64,000 nucleotides of DNA from Chionis minor (GCA_013398295.1 VZSF01011292.1:321509-385508), one strand, 5' to 3'. Counted from the first letter of the stretch, positions 51,101 to 64,000 are shown. Made by a program: numbers and translations. Notes: generated by a model not told the origin, from the sequence alone.

Positions 51101-53270
51101 GGATTCTAGACATGTTAGGTGTGAAAATGTGTTGTTAAAGTGTCTCTACAATATTATGTTATCTACCTCTGAAATTCTCCATGGAGGAGTACTCTCTTCC
51201 TCTATCAAGGCCAATTCATGAGTTATGGAGAATAATTTTAAAAGGATAACATTTTTCCTGTATAAGAAATAATCATCTGCAAATTAAGCTGAACAAAGAC
51301 CTAGCGAGTTTTAAGACTTTCTGATACTCCATTAAGATCACTAGGGATATAAAAACGGTTTGACAAATACTAATGTTCTAAAAGGGACTGTGTTTAAATT
51401 GATTTTAAGTCAAAATAATAAATGGCTTTTCTTGTACATGCTAGGAAAGCTCCTTGTGCATCTAAGAGTGCATTATGTGATCTTGGGTAGGAAATGCTAC
51501 ACTCTTTGAATGTGAAAAAACTGAACCCCTGCTTAAAGGTGGGTGGAGTATACTATGAAACATTATGAAAAAACCTCTCTTTTGGTTTAGCTGCTTTTCT
51601 CCTCAATATTATGGTAATATGCCAGGTTGTATTTTGAAATTACAGAATTTATCTAGACAGTAGAGAATTACAAAAACAAAAGTAGAAGAGAGGAAAGGAC
51701 AAAATCCTGTAACTTTCCAATTTCTTTCATCCAGAAAAGGTTTTGCTATTTGTCTAGATTTTTATGATTCTTGTCAATGCAGTCTCTGAGCTTCTCACAT
51801 ATATTAATTTATTTGTCCTCCCCAAATATCTGAGACAGAAATATAAACTGACGCTTTACAGAGAATATGAATAATGCTTCCTTCACCTAAAATCACACTA
51901 AAAATACTTTGGGCAACACTGGAAACTGAACCCACATTCAGATGCAGACATCTAATTTATGAAGGCAGTTCCCCTTCCTGGTAAGGATGGATGAGATAGT
52001 AGCTTATGTAATAACTAATTCTTCACATGCATCAAGTCTCAGTAACAGCAAAGGAATAGCCCCAAAAGGGTTCTAATCCACACCCAGCCAGGGATTTATA
52101 TCACCAGTAGAACTGGAAACAAACTCCCTGAACTTGCATCTATGATATCAGAAGAGCATTTACAAAATGACTGCATACATGCATTTTGCAGTATAACTTG
52201 ACCAGGAGGAAAAAAAATAAACCAAGGGATATATACAGCATGAAAGATATCTCACTTCCATTTGAAAGAAAGCCCAAAAGAAGAAAAGTAGGTGGAAGAG
52301 GCAGCCATGTTTGCATGTCCCATCAAATATAGCTTTCTGCTGTTGAAAACTTGGCAAATTAAGAGACAATGAGCCCAGAAGACGATGTATCCTGGAACTA
52401 TGCCACTTTTCTTTTTCTGCTAGCATGCTTAAAATGCTTAGCCTCCTGAATTTAAGCTCTAACAATAACAATACTGTTCACAAATGAAAACCTGCTTGTA
52501 TTATTGCCTTTGTGAACCGCAGCAATGCCTGCTTTTGAGAAATATCCTTTTAACCTTCAAAAGGATTGATATCTTCATGTGGTAATGTATGGGGGTATCT
52601 GCTCAGTAGTTATGAGCAATCACTTCACCTTCTAGGTTATAGCCATCAGTAGAGATCTACACAGTTGCAGGAACTAGTTAATCACTGCATAGTATGGGCA
52701 TTGGCTGGATTTATAACCACAGTTCTAATAGTGCAGTTGAATGCAGTATTAACCTCTGGGGAAATTGTGTCACAACTGTGACAAAACTAGAAGTTTCAAG
52801 AAAAAAAAAAACAAGAGACTCATTTATGGAATTCTGATGGCATACCAAATTGTCGCATGTAATTTTAATCCAAATAACACTTAAAAACCACTACTATAAG
52901 ACTAAAAGATAAACACCTGACAAACCTAAGTATATCCATGACTCAGATGTAAAACATCAGACTAACTTTCCATGCAGCAATGTCCCAAATTATTTAAAAT
53001 GTCATTTTGACTCCTTTTTAGCAGCTTCTTACTTTTTTATGCAACCTAATAATCAGCTATTTAGGACAGCAAGGAGATAGCTCAAGGAGTGGGTTGCAGT
53101 AAGAATACAGACGTCACTAGCAATGAAAAAAGCAATGGAAATTATATTAGTGCCTTAAGGATGTCACAGAATAACATATATTTTAGCCTTTATTCAGAAC
53201 ATCAAATGTGTAAGTCCTCAAGTTTTTCAGCTAACAATCTGGGAAACATTCTAATAAAATGAAAACCATT

Positions 53271-53343
53271 AAGAACAACAACAACAAAAACAACAAATCC
53301 AAAAAAAGACCAAAACAAAAAAAACCCCCACACCCTCAAAATA
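53271..53343. repeat. A/C-rich low-complexity tract
   Basis: AACAACAACAACA followed by irregular A and C blocks ending in AAAAAAAACCCCCACACCC. It resembles a degraded (CAA)n microsatellite. Confidence 0.8.
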
Positions 53344-55065
53344 ACACTCCAACTCCCACCTTACATTCCCTGTAACATCAACAGACAGGGTTAAGCCAGT
53401 TCATGTTCTATTCCTCAGATACTGAGATAGTAATTCCCTCCTCCTATCCAATACAAAATGCAAGCTATGAATTGAGTTGCCTTTGCACTCTATTTTTCAC
53501 TGATTTATTCAGCAGCCTTAAAGTCTGCTGTCACACTTCAGGAGGGGCTGTCACATATTTAGATTTTCCTGGACATATCTTCTTTTCCCATTTGGACATT
53601 TCTACTTCATATACTAGATGCGCACAACACATCTGGCATATATAAGACATGACAGCACCAGTGTGCATCATAAAAATATGCATACGTACACATTTCCAAC
53701 CAAGAAATCTTGAAGAACAAGATGCCATTGTAGGGAATTAGGAAAGACCCAAGATTTTTATTGCTCAGAGCACCATATTTACAGAGCAGCATATTACATT
53801 GGATCTCAAAATAACACCAGCAGCGAATTGAGCCGTTCTTGTCAAAAAATTCTCCAACGGAGTGAAGTTTGAGATAGCGAAGGCTGATTGTCTAACCCTC
53901 CACCTAGATGGCTTCTGCAGAGGAGCACAGCTATAGACTGCACTGAATGTTAAGGCTCCAAGTAACAGGCACGATATGGTAAGTGGAAGGGCATAGAATG
54001 GAAAGAAAGGATGTGACAAAGCCAGTTCAGTAATGCTCAAGAGTAGTCCGTGTCCATACGTATAGATTTCTCTGTCTCTACAATGGTATGATCCTCTCTG
54101 TTGTGAAAGAAGTAATAACTCTGCAGGCCTAAGGAAGATCAGTCAAACAATAAGAGAAAGACAATCACTTTGCCCCGCTATAGATGGCACCATCAGCTTT
54201 AAGGAAAGCAATATTTTTGTCATTTCTTCTGTTGAATCCCAACTTCCCTCTGACTCACTGTACAGTCAGCAATAGCCTTAATGTCATGGCTCAAAGAGTA
54301 GAAGAGAAGCTGTGGAGCTGTTGAAAATACATGAGCCAGAGACAGGGACCAAATGAATGAGTCCTATGTATAACGCATGAGATTTGACAGATCTGTAGTA
54401 GCTGCTGCTAAATGATTCACAGTCCTTAGAGAACCAAGCTGACAGCTTCAGGCATCTTTCAGAGAAATACTACTTTTTTCAGCCAAATCACAAGAACTTC
54501 TAGAAAAGGAAATAAGCAGAGTCCCTCAAGACCAAGCAATAGTAAAAGCAACATGAATGGCACTTCAGGACCAAGTTAAGAGATAAAACTTTAAACAGTA
54601 GATTCAATCTCAGCAGTTAAACAGAAGGTAATCATAAACACAAACAGAAAAACATAAATATAAAACCTCCATCCTTATGGCTTTTGGGGTATTGGCATAA
54701 CAAAACTGAGATCATAGAACCACCAGAGCTGTTACTCTGTGCTGATGAGAAATGCAAAGTTAAATGTTAAAATAACAGTCAAAATGCCATCACCTAAAAA
54801 ATGTGTCACAGACAAGGTTCCTCAGCAACTAGTTTTCTAACCCACTGTACTGAAAGAAGCTTCTCTGGGTGCAGCAATGCATAAGACATCCCTTAAATTC
54901 CTGGTTAACATGACAGCTTTGTTATCACAGGCAGTACTTCCTTGCACATAAGGGTAAGGGCTGTACACATTGAGAGCACATAGAGCTTCAGGTATCTGCT
55001 CTTGAAGGGTTCTTGCAATCACTTGCCATTCTCAGGGCAGAAAGGATCACTAACAGATTTGCCGC

Positions 55066-55080
55066 GGGGGGGGGGGGGGG
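55066..55080 (+). repeat. Poly-G run of 15
   Basis: Fifteen consecutive G preceded by GCCGC and followed by CCTC. The length is uncertain for the usual homopolymer reasons. Confidence 0.9.
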
Positions 55081-57360
55081 CCTCTTTCACTTCAGGTATA
55101 AATACTGTTAACTTACCCTGAAACAGAATAGAAACATACCAGAGTCCCAGCTTGTGTTGTGTTTAGCAATGCACATGGAAATATGTATGCCTTTGAAATC
55201 CAGATTATCTCTCCTTCCTGCAACATCACAAGCAGAAACCAAGCCTTAATTTTAGCACTGGACTTGATGCATTTATATGAATCATTTCTATTCCATATTC
55301 CCAGGAACCGACATCTCACTGCTTTGGCCAGCCAAACCTTCAAGCCACTTCTCAGTGTAACCTTCCTGCCACAATTCCAATGACAAGTACACAGCTGCAT
55401 TCAAAGTCAAGGGACTTGCCAGATAAACACTTGCTGGAAGACCTATGCAGAGACCTAGGGAAACTATACTAATTATACTCAAAGCAACCACTTCTGCCCA
55501 TCTACAAATTTAAGTAAAAGAGTTTAACATTTTCATTAAAAAGGAGAAAACGAGGTAAGGAAACAGAATAACAAGAATTAATTCCAAAAGTGTGACTAAA
55601 GCCATAAAATCCCTGAGTCTTTCCCTCTGGGGAAGCAACTGTTCAGCCAGCTGGTCGCTTTCCCTTCACTCCAGTAAGCACCATTCACAATTTGAGGCTT
55701 AAGTCTTCTAGATGGCAAGACCTGATTTAGGCATCACCGATCTGTTGGTGCAAATCATCTCAGCCAGGTGCCCATCAGTCAGCAAGCCATGCCTCATGCT
55801 GCCGCTCCCATCAGTGGCTTCCACCAACCCTGCCTTATATCTAAAGCTCCTCTATTCTCTCTCTTTGCCAACAATTATTTTGCTATTTGAGACCACAGAA
55901 ACACACTTACTGTGTTGAGAAAGGAGCAGTCTCTCAGCTCTCCAGATACTTTGTCAACATCTTGTGTCTCTCACAGTCCAGAAGAGACACACAGTCCCCT
56001 GTGCCTTTCTTCTCTCTTTTCTACAGTGTTTCCTTTACATGTTTAGATGAGTGGCCTACAACTTTTATTTTCGTTTTTGTTAGAAATGCATCTTAAACGT
56101 AATACCACATCTTGAGCAACACAACCATGTTTCAGGTCCATTTGTTAACCCTTTCTTTACATCTCCTCCTCTTCACCAGGTACATACCAAAAAACTGTAT
56201 CTTATGACACTGGTCCCCTTCCAGTTCCTGGGGAGGGCTGAAGACAGGGACTTGGGGTTTTGCTTCATCAACTTTACTCCAAGTCTTTCAGCCATTGCTC
56301 TTAAAATGTTTATCCCTTCCTTTTGTTACTTGGGGGTTTCACATGAAGGAGACCAACACACTGCAGAGCAAGCATCTGGTTCAACAATTAGTGTTCATTT
56401 GCACTCACACCCAGATGCCTACATTTTCTAAAACACAAGATATTATTTTCATTAGCTATGGATAGACTAATCCCTCCCTGACCCACAATGCCTTTGGAAT
56501 TATCCTCTTTCACCCATTAAGTCTGCGTTTTTCATATTTGTCAAAATAAAAAAGTTATACAAAAGTGTCTTCCAGACTTCAGATGATCAGTTTGGTATGA
56601 TGACTGGTTAAAACATTAACATCTGTTTCTATCACTGATATGGTCTTGTCTGCTTTATGGGGGTGGAGGAAAGAGGAATATATTTATTTAAAGTCCTGTT
56701 GAAAACGGCAATCAAGAAAAGTTGTGAAAGACAAAGCAGCATTACTGCCACAAACAGTAAAAATACTTAGGATTGGCATAAGGTGTTGGTTTGCATAATA
56801 AAATTCCTGCTCCACATTAGGCAAAAGCAACTATTTCTGTGAACTTTTACATTTGTCATGCAGCGGTATATCCCAGTTACCATGTGAACAGGCTAGCAAG
56901 ATTTCTAATTGAGAAAATTGCGAACTAACAACAACATGCTTGCAAGGTAAAAGTTAATGTATCGACTTATTTTAAGTTGCTGAAACAGAGCAATCAGATG
57001 CAGGAAAGAACAAAGGAACAGAAAGCAAAAGCAGAAAGTTAAGCCAAAAAGGAGCGTTTGAGAGGGCAAAAAAGGGTAAGTTTATTTTTACCTGCTGTGC
57101 TATAAGTAAGCAGGCCTGCTCTTGTAGTTGTTGACCCTGTGATGATATGGAACAGTCTGTTTAGTAAACAGTGTTTGGTATTTACCAGCAGACTCTCAAA
57201 GGGAAAGGTTCTATGGGTATTGAATCTCCTGTTGCTTTTTCTAAACTTGTCAGTAAAGAAAGATATCTCACACTTTAGCCACCAGAAAAAAAGATAAAAC
57301 TGAATCCATCTAACTCATAGCTAGTGAATTCAGTCTTGAGAAAAAACTTTCCTTCTCTCC

Positions 57361-57396
57361 CATACACACACACCCACACACGCCCCCCGCCCCGAC
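57361..57396. repeat. CA/C-rich microsatellite-like tract
   Basis: A short (CA)n stretch interrupted by CCC, running into CGCCCCCCGCCCCG. Confidence 0.8.
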
Positions 57397-59446
57397 ACTC
57401 CTGGTGACAGCAATACAAAAAAACTGGAGCATACTTAGGTGAGCAAGAAGAACCAACTGTTTAGCAAGCAAAGTTAAAAGTCATATAATGTGCAAAATTG
57501 CCTTGCCTGAATCACATAAAAGTCAGCCTTCATTGATGAGTCTATGAAATGTAAAAAAATTAGCTACCTGCATAAAATACATTTAAGTCTCCACATTTAG
57601 GAGTTCTAGTTCACTATGTATGTATCTGCATTTTTCAGAGTTTTCTTTATATGTGACTAATTTCAACATGTCACACTACATTCAGCCATGGCATACTTGA
57701 TAACAGGGACTACTGAAGAGTTGTATCTTATACGCTGAATTTATGACTAATAAAAGGTACCAATTTAGCAAGCTGAAAAAGACGTGTAAGTCTATTTTTA
57801 TTCTACAACAATTCAGTAGTTGTTACAGAGAAAGGTATGTAAAGGACTAAGTGAACATATTTATCTGCTAATAATGCTGGAGGAAGAGTGTTGACTTAGA
57901 GAATAATATCACTAATAGTGCTCATTCCTTTTTCCTAAACAATGCCAGTATTTCAAACCCTTAGTACTGCACAAAGCCTAGGAAGCAACCCTGTTCCTAA
58001 AATCATGTACTCCAAATAGAAAAGTGATTCCATACAGTCAAACCTCATAAAAATGGAAGATTTGAAATCACAAATTTGAGATGTAAATTTTTCAGTAAAA
58101 TAATCTGAAACATAATTAATTTTTAATGTATTAACATAAACATTTTATTGCAAAAAAATGCAAGACAAAACAAAGTCTGTTTCACATTACCCCAGCTGGA
58201 AAATTACAAGCAAAATATAAGCACATACACTGGAAAGGTTGACTTCAAAGTTGCATATTTTCTAGTTCGATTTAAGACAAGGTCTGTGAACAAAGCTCTC
58301 TATCCCAGCTTTTTTTTATTATTATTTTTTACCCCCATATTTAAACTAATTTCCTTGGTCTTACTCATTAAGTCCCATCCAGTTTCCTAAGCCAGTTATC
58401 TGGCACTGGGGAGCTGGATTCTTACTTCTGTGTAAACTTCCTAAAAATAGGTGAAGCACTAATCATGTAGTAACTCATTAGGCGAGTTTCTCCCCCATCT
58501 TATTGAAATGTATTAGAACCACCTTATAAATGGTGTTCCCACATAAAACCATCCTGTTTTTAAGGTTTCTCAGTTGACACTAAGAAACATGAACGCAGAC
58601 TCTAGAGTTTGGGGCAGACTTCAGTAGCTCGACACAGTTCCAGTGTTCAGTTCTAGTTAGAATTCAGCCAGGACTAAGTGTTCTTCACAGCTCCCTGGAA
58701 GGACTTAATCTGACAGGCATGCATATGCCCACACATTTCTAGAATTAGGCATTTTAAAACATTACAGACACAAATATTTCTGCTTCTTAGTGGCTGGAAT
58801 ACTTCTTTTATCCACTAGCTCAGTGGGTAAATCACTTCTTCAGGAAATGTAGGCTCTTCAGCCTGAGGAGGTTGAAATCTATATATTTCCCTGCAGAAAG
58901 AACACCCTAGCATACACAGACCGTCTGGTCTGAGATAATTTACCTTCCCATTGAAACTGTGACTCTTAGTAAGCTGCAATTCATGATTTAGTGGACCAGA
59001 AAGACAACTGACTCATTGCTTGAGTATGATCCTCTCCTCTGGGAATATAAACGTTCTCTTGGGAGAATACCTCAACCCCTTCACCCAGACTATCTGCAGA
59101 ATCTCATTCAATTGAATGGGCATATGATGGTCCGCTGTCAACAAATACTTGACCTTACTTAGGCCTGTATGAGGCCAAGAGCTAGCTTGACCTTAGCAGT
59201 CAAAACATAAGCTGAGCCTGCGATATTACAGCTGATACTACAGTTACGAGGAAGAAAAATGCAGGAAGTGTTTCATAAGGAGATACCATGCACTGAGCAT
59301 TAAACGTAGGAGAGCCCTCACTGGTCTCACTCAAAAACCAGAGTGCTTGTTGTAGGTTGATCCCAGCCGGGGACCACCCCAGCAAGATGGGGAGAGAATT
59401 GGAAGGGCTAAAAGTGAGTAAACTTAAGGGGTTGAGAAAAAGAGAG

Positions 59447-59452
59447 TTTAAT
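59447..59452 (-). promoter_or_regulatory. LTR polyadenylation signal ATTAAA
   Basis: ATTAAA on the minus strand in a CACTTATTAAACTC context, at the same LTR position as in the 21383 copy. Confidence 0.6.
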
Positions 59453-59557
59453 AAGTGATGAAAAAGAAAAATAAAGCAATAGCTCACCCACCAGCGGATC
59501 AATGCCCAGCCAGTTCCCAAGCAACAGCTACCTTGGAAAAAACTCCTTCCCCCCCCA

Positions 59558-59564
59558 TTTTTAT
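59558..59564 (-). promoter_or_regulatory. LTR TATA-like box
   Basis: ATAAAAA on the minus strand, about 105 bp upstream of the poly(A) signal, within AGCAATAAAAATGGGG. The position fits the U3 promoter of this LTR family, where related copies read TATAAA. Confidence 0.5.
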
Positions 59565-60967
59565 TGCTGAGGATGACATTACATGGTATGGGATATCCCT
59601 TTGGTCAGTGGGGGTCAGCTGTCCTTGTTGTGTTCCCCCCAGCCTCTTGCCCACCCCCAGCCTACTTGCTGAAGGGGCAAAGTGAAAAACAGAGAAAGCT
59701 TTGATGCAAGGACTGTTCAGGAATAACTAAAACATCACTATGTTAGCAAAACTGTTTTAGCCACCGGTCTAAAAGACAGCACCGTATGGGCTGCTATGAA
59801 GACTATTAGCCAAATTTTCCACCCCCAGCCAAACCCAGTACATGCTGAATCAGCTCAGACCACTTTCATGCTCCTTTTGATTTCCATGTCCCTACGTTTG
59901 CCCTCTTTCACTGACTAGACCTCAGGACCTTCAGCCCACAAAACCGATTTTCTCTCCCACTCGTGAAGATTTGGGTGTTCAGGCACTGGCTTGAGATACT
60001 GCATCTAGCTGCTGTAAATTAGGATTTCTTCTTCGTAAAACCATTGTCATTCAGCTAGTACCCATGGGAGAGCAAGGATGCTATAAGATGAGAAATATTA
60101 ACATTTGGAACAGCTGAGGGCATATTAACACACCTGAGATATTCTGCTGCTATCACTGCAGCCCAAGGGGGGCAAATGAGCTTAATTCTTCTCTTTCTGT
60201 ATGCCTACAAAGAGTTCATTTTTAAAAAGATGCACTATATCTAAAGAGTAGATGAAAAGTTACAGAGAGACTACACATTATGGTAGGAACCACAAAGAAA
60301 GATCTCATTCTGAACCAGATCAATACCTACACCAAAACTCACTCATCTCCAAACTTTGAGAGAATTTACAGTCAGAGGCAAATACTGCACCTTCCAACAT
60401 CTGACTTATTTGTAACATGCACTGAGATCTTAGTAACTGCAGCTCTACAGCTGCAACGCATTACACGATCATTATACGGTTACAAAATAATCGAAAACAC
60501 TCACAGCTTAACAACAGTGATATAAAGTGATCAGCGCAGGCTGAAGACCAAACACTCACCCCATTTCAGTTCCTTTAGTGGCATTTTGGCACTGCAGCCG
60601 GACCAACATCTGGTCTGGCTGGTGTTTTGTAGCACATAAGGAAACCTTGAGCGGCACCAGCCCAACTTGGGCAGGGATGGCCCTTCTCCCTAGGGGAAGG
60701 AAGAGAGCATCTTGTCACACTTCTGTGCTTCATTTGACCTCTGCTTGCTCTACCAGCTCTCAGGAGGTCACGTGAGAGAAAGGAACACCAGCCCATGGCA
60801 CACAATGATCTATCATGGTGGCTTACCATGGCTGCAGCCAGCCATTGGCAGGCATAGCACAGATCTGTTGTTCACTTGGTAGCCCTGAGCAAGTTAGGTT
60901 TGGATCAGGCCTACAAGTGCTCTCAGACGCCATAAATAATACGCTAATTTTCAGCTCTTGCCAAACA

Positions 60968-60968
60968 N
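60968..60968. other. Single ambiguous base (N) at the duplication junction
   Basis: The only N in the window lies exactly between the end of copy 1 and the start of copy 2. This is what a gap placeholder between two scaffolded contigs looks like. Confidence 0.97.
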
Positions 60969-63223
60969 ACAGGCATGCATATGCCCACACATTTCTAGAA
61001 TTAGGCATTTTAAAACATTACAGACACAAATATTTCTGCTTCTTAGTGGCTGGAATACTTCTTTTATCCACTAGCTCAGTGGGTAAATCACTTCTTCAGG
61101 AAATGTAGGCTCTTCAGCCTGAGGAGGTTGAAATCTATATATTTCCCTGCAGAAAGAACACCCTAGCATACACAGACCGTCTGGTCTGAGATAATTTACC
61201 TTCCCATTGAAACTGTGACTCTTAGTAAGCTGCAATTCATGATTTAGTGGACCAGAAAGACAACTGACTCATTGCTTGAGTATGATCCTCTCCTCTGGGA
61301 ATATAAACGTTCTCTTGGGAGAATACCTCAACCCCTTCACCCAGACTATCTGCAGAATCTCATTCAATTGAATGGGCATATGATGGTCCGCTGTCAACAA
61401 ATACTTGACCTTACTTAGGCCTGTATGAGGCCAAGAGCTAGCTTGACCTTAGCAGTCAAAACATAAGCTGAGCCTGCGATATTACAGCTGATACTACAGT
61501 TACGAGGAAGAAAAATGCAGGAAGTGTTTCATAAGGAGATACCATGCACTGAGCATTAAACGTAGGAGAGCCCTCACTGGTCTCACTCAAAAACCAGAGT
61601 GCTTGTTGTAGGTTGATCCCAGCCGGGGACCACCCCAGCAAGATGGGGAGAGAATTGGAAGGGCTAAAAGTGAGTAAACTTAAGGGGTTGAGAAAAAGAG
61701 AGTTTAATAAGTGATGAAAAAGAAAAATAAAGCAATAGCTCACCCACCAGCGGATCAATGCCCAGCCAGTTCCCAAGCAACAGCTACCTTGGAAAAAACT
61801 CCTTCCCCCCCCATTTTTATTGCTGAGGATGACATTACATGGTATGGGATATCCCTTTGGTCAGTGGGGGTCAGCTGTCCTTGTTGTGTTCCCCCCAGCC
61901 TCTTGCCCACCCCCAGCCTACTTGCTGAAGGGGCAAAGTGAAAAACAGAGAAAGCTTTGATGCAAGGACTGTTCAGGAATAACTAAAACATCACTATGTT
62001 AGCAAAACTGTTTTAGCCACCGGTCTAAAAGACAGCACCGTATGGGCTGCTATGAAGACTATTAGCCAAATTTTCCACCCCCAGCCAAACCCAGTACATG
62101 CTGAATCAGCTCAGACCACTTTCATGCTCCTTTTGATTTCCATGTCCCTACGTTTGCCCTCTTTCACTGACTAGACCTCAGGACCTTCAGCCCACAAAAC
62201 CGATTTTCTCTCCCACTCGTGAAGATTTGGGTGTTCAGGCACTGGCTTGAGATACTGCATCTAGCTGCTGTAAATTAGGATTTCTTCTTCGTAAAACCAT
62301 TGTCATTCAGCTAGTACCCATGGGAGAGCAAGGATGCTATAAGATGAGAAATATTAACATTTGGAACAGCTGAGGGCATATTAACACACCTGAGATATTC
62401 TGCTGCTATCACTGCAGCCCAAGGGGGGCAAATGAGCTTAATTCTTCTCTTTCTGTATGCCTACAAAGAGTTCATTTTTAAAAAGATGCACTATATCTAA
62501 AGAGTAGATGAAAAGTTACAGAGAGACTACACATTATGGTAGGAACCACAAAGAAAGATCTCATTCTGAACCAGATCAATACCTACACCAAAACTCACTC
62601 ATCTCCAAACTTTGAGAGAATTTACAGTCAGAGGCAAATACTGCACCTTCCAACATCTGACTTATTTGTAACATGCACTGAGATCTTAGTAACTGCAGCT
62701 CTACAGCTGCAACGCATTACACGATCATTATACGGTTACAAAATAATCGAAAACACTCACAGCTTAACAACAGTGATATAAAGTGATCAGCGCAGGCTGA
62801 AGACCAAACACTCACCCCATTTCAGTTCCTTTAGTGGCATTTTGGCACTGCAGCCGGACCAACATCTGGTCTGGCTGGTGTTTTGTAGCACATAAGGAAA
62901 CCTTGAGCGGCACCAGCCCAACTTGGGCAGGGATGGCCCTTCTCCCTAGGGGAAGGAAGAGAGCATCTTGTCACACTTCTGTGCTTCATTTGACCTCTGC
63001 TTGCTCTACCAGCTCTCAGGAGGTCACGTGAGAGAAAGGAACACCAGCCCATGGCACACAATGATCTATCATGGTGGCTTACCATGGCTGCAGCCAGCCA
63101 TTGGCAGGCATAGCACAGATCTGTTGTTCACTTGGTAGCCCTGAGCAAGTTAGGTTTGGATCAGGCCTACAAGTGCTCTCAGACGCCATAAATAATACGC
63201 TAATTTTCAGCTCTTGCCAAACA
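60969..63223 (+). repeat. Duplicated 2255-bp block, copy 2
   Basis: Appears to be an exact repeat of 58713-60967 directly after the N. It continues past CCAAACA at 63217-63223 into unique sequence (AAAGAACCAGG), just as copy 1 is entered from unique sequence on its left. Together this is the geometry of two contigs that overlap by 2255 bp and were not merged. Confidence 0.97.
61604..62098 (-). mobile_element. ERV solo LTR, second occurrence inside duplicated block
   Basis: Same sequence as 59348-59842 at an offset of 2256, including the flanking TGCT sites (61600-61603 and 62099-62102), the TATA-like box (61814-61820) and ATTAAA (61703-61708). Because the flanks are duplicated too, it is not an independent insertion. 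Confidence 0.9.
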
Positions 63224-64000
63224 AAAGAACCAGGAAGACTGAAGTTAATATTAATTCTGGCACGCATCTGCAGAAGGGACTTGTTCTTTCAAACTTATCA
63301 ACCTTGCTTGCATTCTAGTATCTTTTTATAGAATACATTACAGAGCCTGAATTCTGTGTGATGCTACACTGTTAGTCAAGCCAATTTGAATTTTTCAAGT
63401 AGGATTTTCTGAGACGCACTATCATATGTTTCAAGATATATTGAGGATGTTCCTATCATTCATTGTGTAATGCCATCAGTAAAACCCAACCTTTCGAGGT
63501 AAACAATTGCTATATTATACTGCATATTGATTAAATACACAATTTAGAAAATTAAATGGGCAATGAAACGATAAATAGTTCTTTTCTAGAGGAGATATTT
63601 TCAACAGGCAAGATTATTCTATCATGACTTAACATAGTTACAAATCTCCAAGACAAAAATTTGCAGTTTTACTTGATTAGTATGTCCCATCATATGCTAA
63701 TGAAGACATTTCTTCTCCATTACTTATGGGATGCGACTATGGACATAAGGTATGATGCACAAACCCTCTGGGATGTGATATGCTCCTAGCTGAGTGAAGC
63801 TTCATTAAAGGATATTGCTTTTTTGAGGCTATAGGAGCCAAGCTGAGCTGGCTTTCCTGAGCACAGGAAAGCTACATACTACTTTCTAGATCCACCCCCC
63901 TGCCCCTTGTTGGTTCCATTTGCCTACAAGGTGCCCAGCTCTCTGCCATGCTTTAGAAAGTGAATATCAGAGCCCATATATGGCATTCAGGAGGAGAGGA
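63224..64000. other. Unique AT-rich sequence, no gene recognised
   Basis: Sequence beyond the duplication with short featureless open frames only. No repeat or RNA gene is seen. Confidence 0.55.

Larger units (their letters stand above)
43869..58712. other. Unique AT-rich sequence, no gene recognised
   Basis: The longest open frame of the window lies here (45833-46504, plus, 223 codons), but it has no domain, no signal peptide and an equally open antisense strand, so I treat it as chance. A/C-rich sequence is at 53271-53343, a 15-base G run at 55066-55080 and a CA/C-rich tract at 57361-57396. Minus-strand exon-like segments occur at 48068-48149, 45580-45632 and about 44855-45043. Confidence 0.5.
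59348..59842 (-). mobile_element. Solo LTR of an avian endogenous retrovirus (minus strand)
   Basis: About 495 bp, from TGTTGTAGGTTGATCCCAGC to CAGCCAAACCCAGTACA on the plus strand. Read on the minus strand it starts TGTACTGGGTTTGGCTGGGG and ends CTGGGATCAACCTACAACA, the termini of the family also seen at 21383-21702. It contains a TATA-like ATAAAAA (59558-59564), an ATTAAA poly(A) signal (59447-59452) and the CTCACTTTTAGCCCTTCCAA block. It keeps the central promoter part that the 21383 copy has lost. TGCT at 59344-59347 and again at 59843-59846 suggests a target-site duplication. There is no internal viral sequence alongside. Confidence 0.92.
58713..60967 (+). repeat. Duplicated 2255-bp block, copy 1
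   Basis: Starts at ACAGGCATGCATATGCCC and ends at CTCTTGCCAAACA. It is repeated at a constant offset of 2256 bases at 60969-63223. All stretches compared match base for base, and open frames in it recur at exactly that offset with the same translations. It carries one minus-strand ERV LTR (59348-59842) and otherwise anonymous sequence. It is most likely one locus assembled twice. Confidence 0.97.

Noticed and set aside
59200..59520. 106-codon minus-strand open frame, repeated at 61456-61776
   Set aside because: It runs through part of the ERV LTR and its flank. The repetition comes from the duplicated block and is not evidence for a gene family.
1..64000. tRNA, rRNA, CRISPR or bacterial-type operon content
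   Set aside because: No tRNA-like TTCRANNC box context, no rRNA core motif, no regularly spaced direct repeats and no tightly packed long open frames were seen on either strand.

Overview
The window reads as nuclear DNA of a bird. The evidence is the repeats. Several 5'-truncated CR1 LINEs end in the ATTCTATGATTCT-type 3' tip typical of avian CR1, and there are LTRs of a common avian endogenous retrovirus family. The DNA is AT-rich and has no operon-like layout. I recognise no complete protein-coding gene, no rRNA or tRNA gene and no CRISPR array. Most open frames are short and look like chance, apart from decayed reverse-transcriptase remnants inside the CR1 copies. The window is best described as intronic or intergenic sequence.

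Layout. 1-16 kb: an old CR1 (about 590-1130), a clearer CR1 (5925-6510), T/G-rich tracts, and a GC-richer patch at 14.2-15.0 kb holding three phase-compatible plus-strand exon-like segments. 16-26 kb: a well-preserved CR1 (16490-16992), a solo ERV LTR with its middle deleted (21383-21702) flanked by matching GATA target-site copies, and a minus-strand CR1 (24675-25242). 26-44 kb: mostly unique sequence, with a pair of related segments of about 110 bp (31106-31218 and 32780-32886), a 17-base G run, two near-perfect hairpins, an 11-bp minisatellite and an old CR1 (43135-43868). 44-58.7 kb: unique sequence with scattered exon-like segments on the minus strand.

The clearest structural oddity is at 58713-63223. 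A 2255-bp block containing a minus-strand ERV LTR occurs twice head to tail, with a single N exactly at the junction (60968). The copies look identical wherever I compared them. This is most likely an unmerged overlap between two contigs, not a biological duplication, so the second LTR is probably not a separate insertion.

Possible gene content. Several short open segments bounded by good splice-like sites occur, mainly on the minus strand (for example 9251-9300, 7242-7420 and 5790-5852, in compatible phase; also 48068-48149). They could be exons of an unrecognised gene spanning the window. Such pseudo-exons are also common by chance in vertebrate introns and I could not tie any of them to a known protein, so all are given low confidence.
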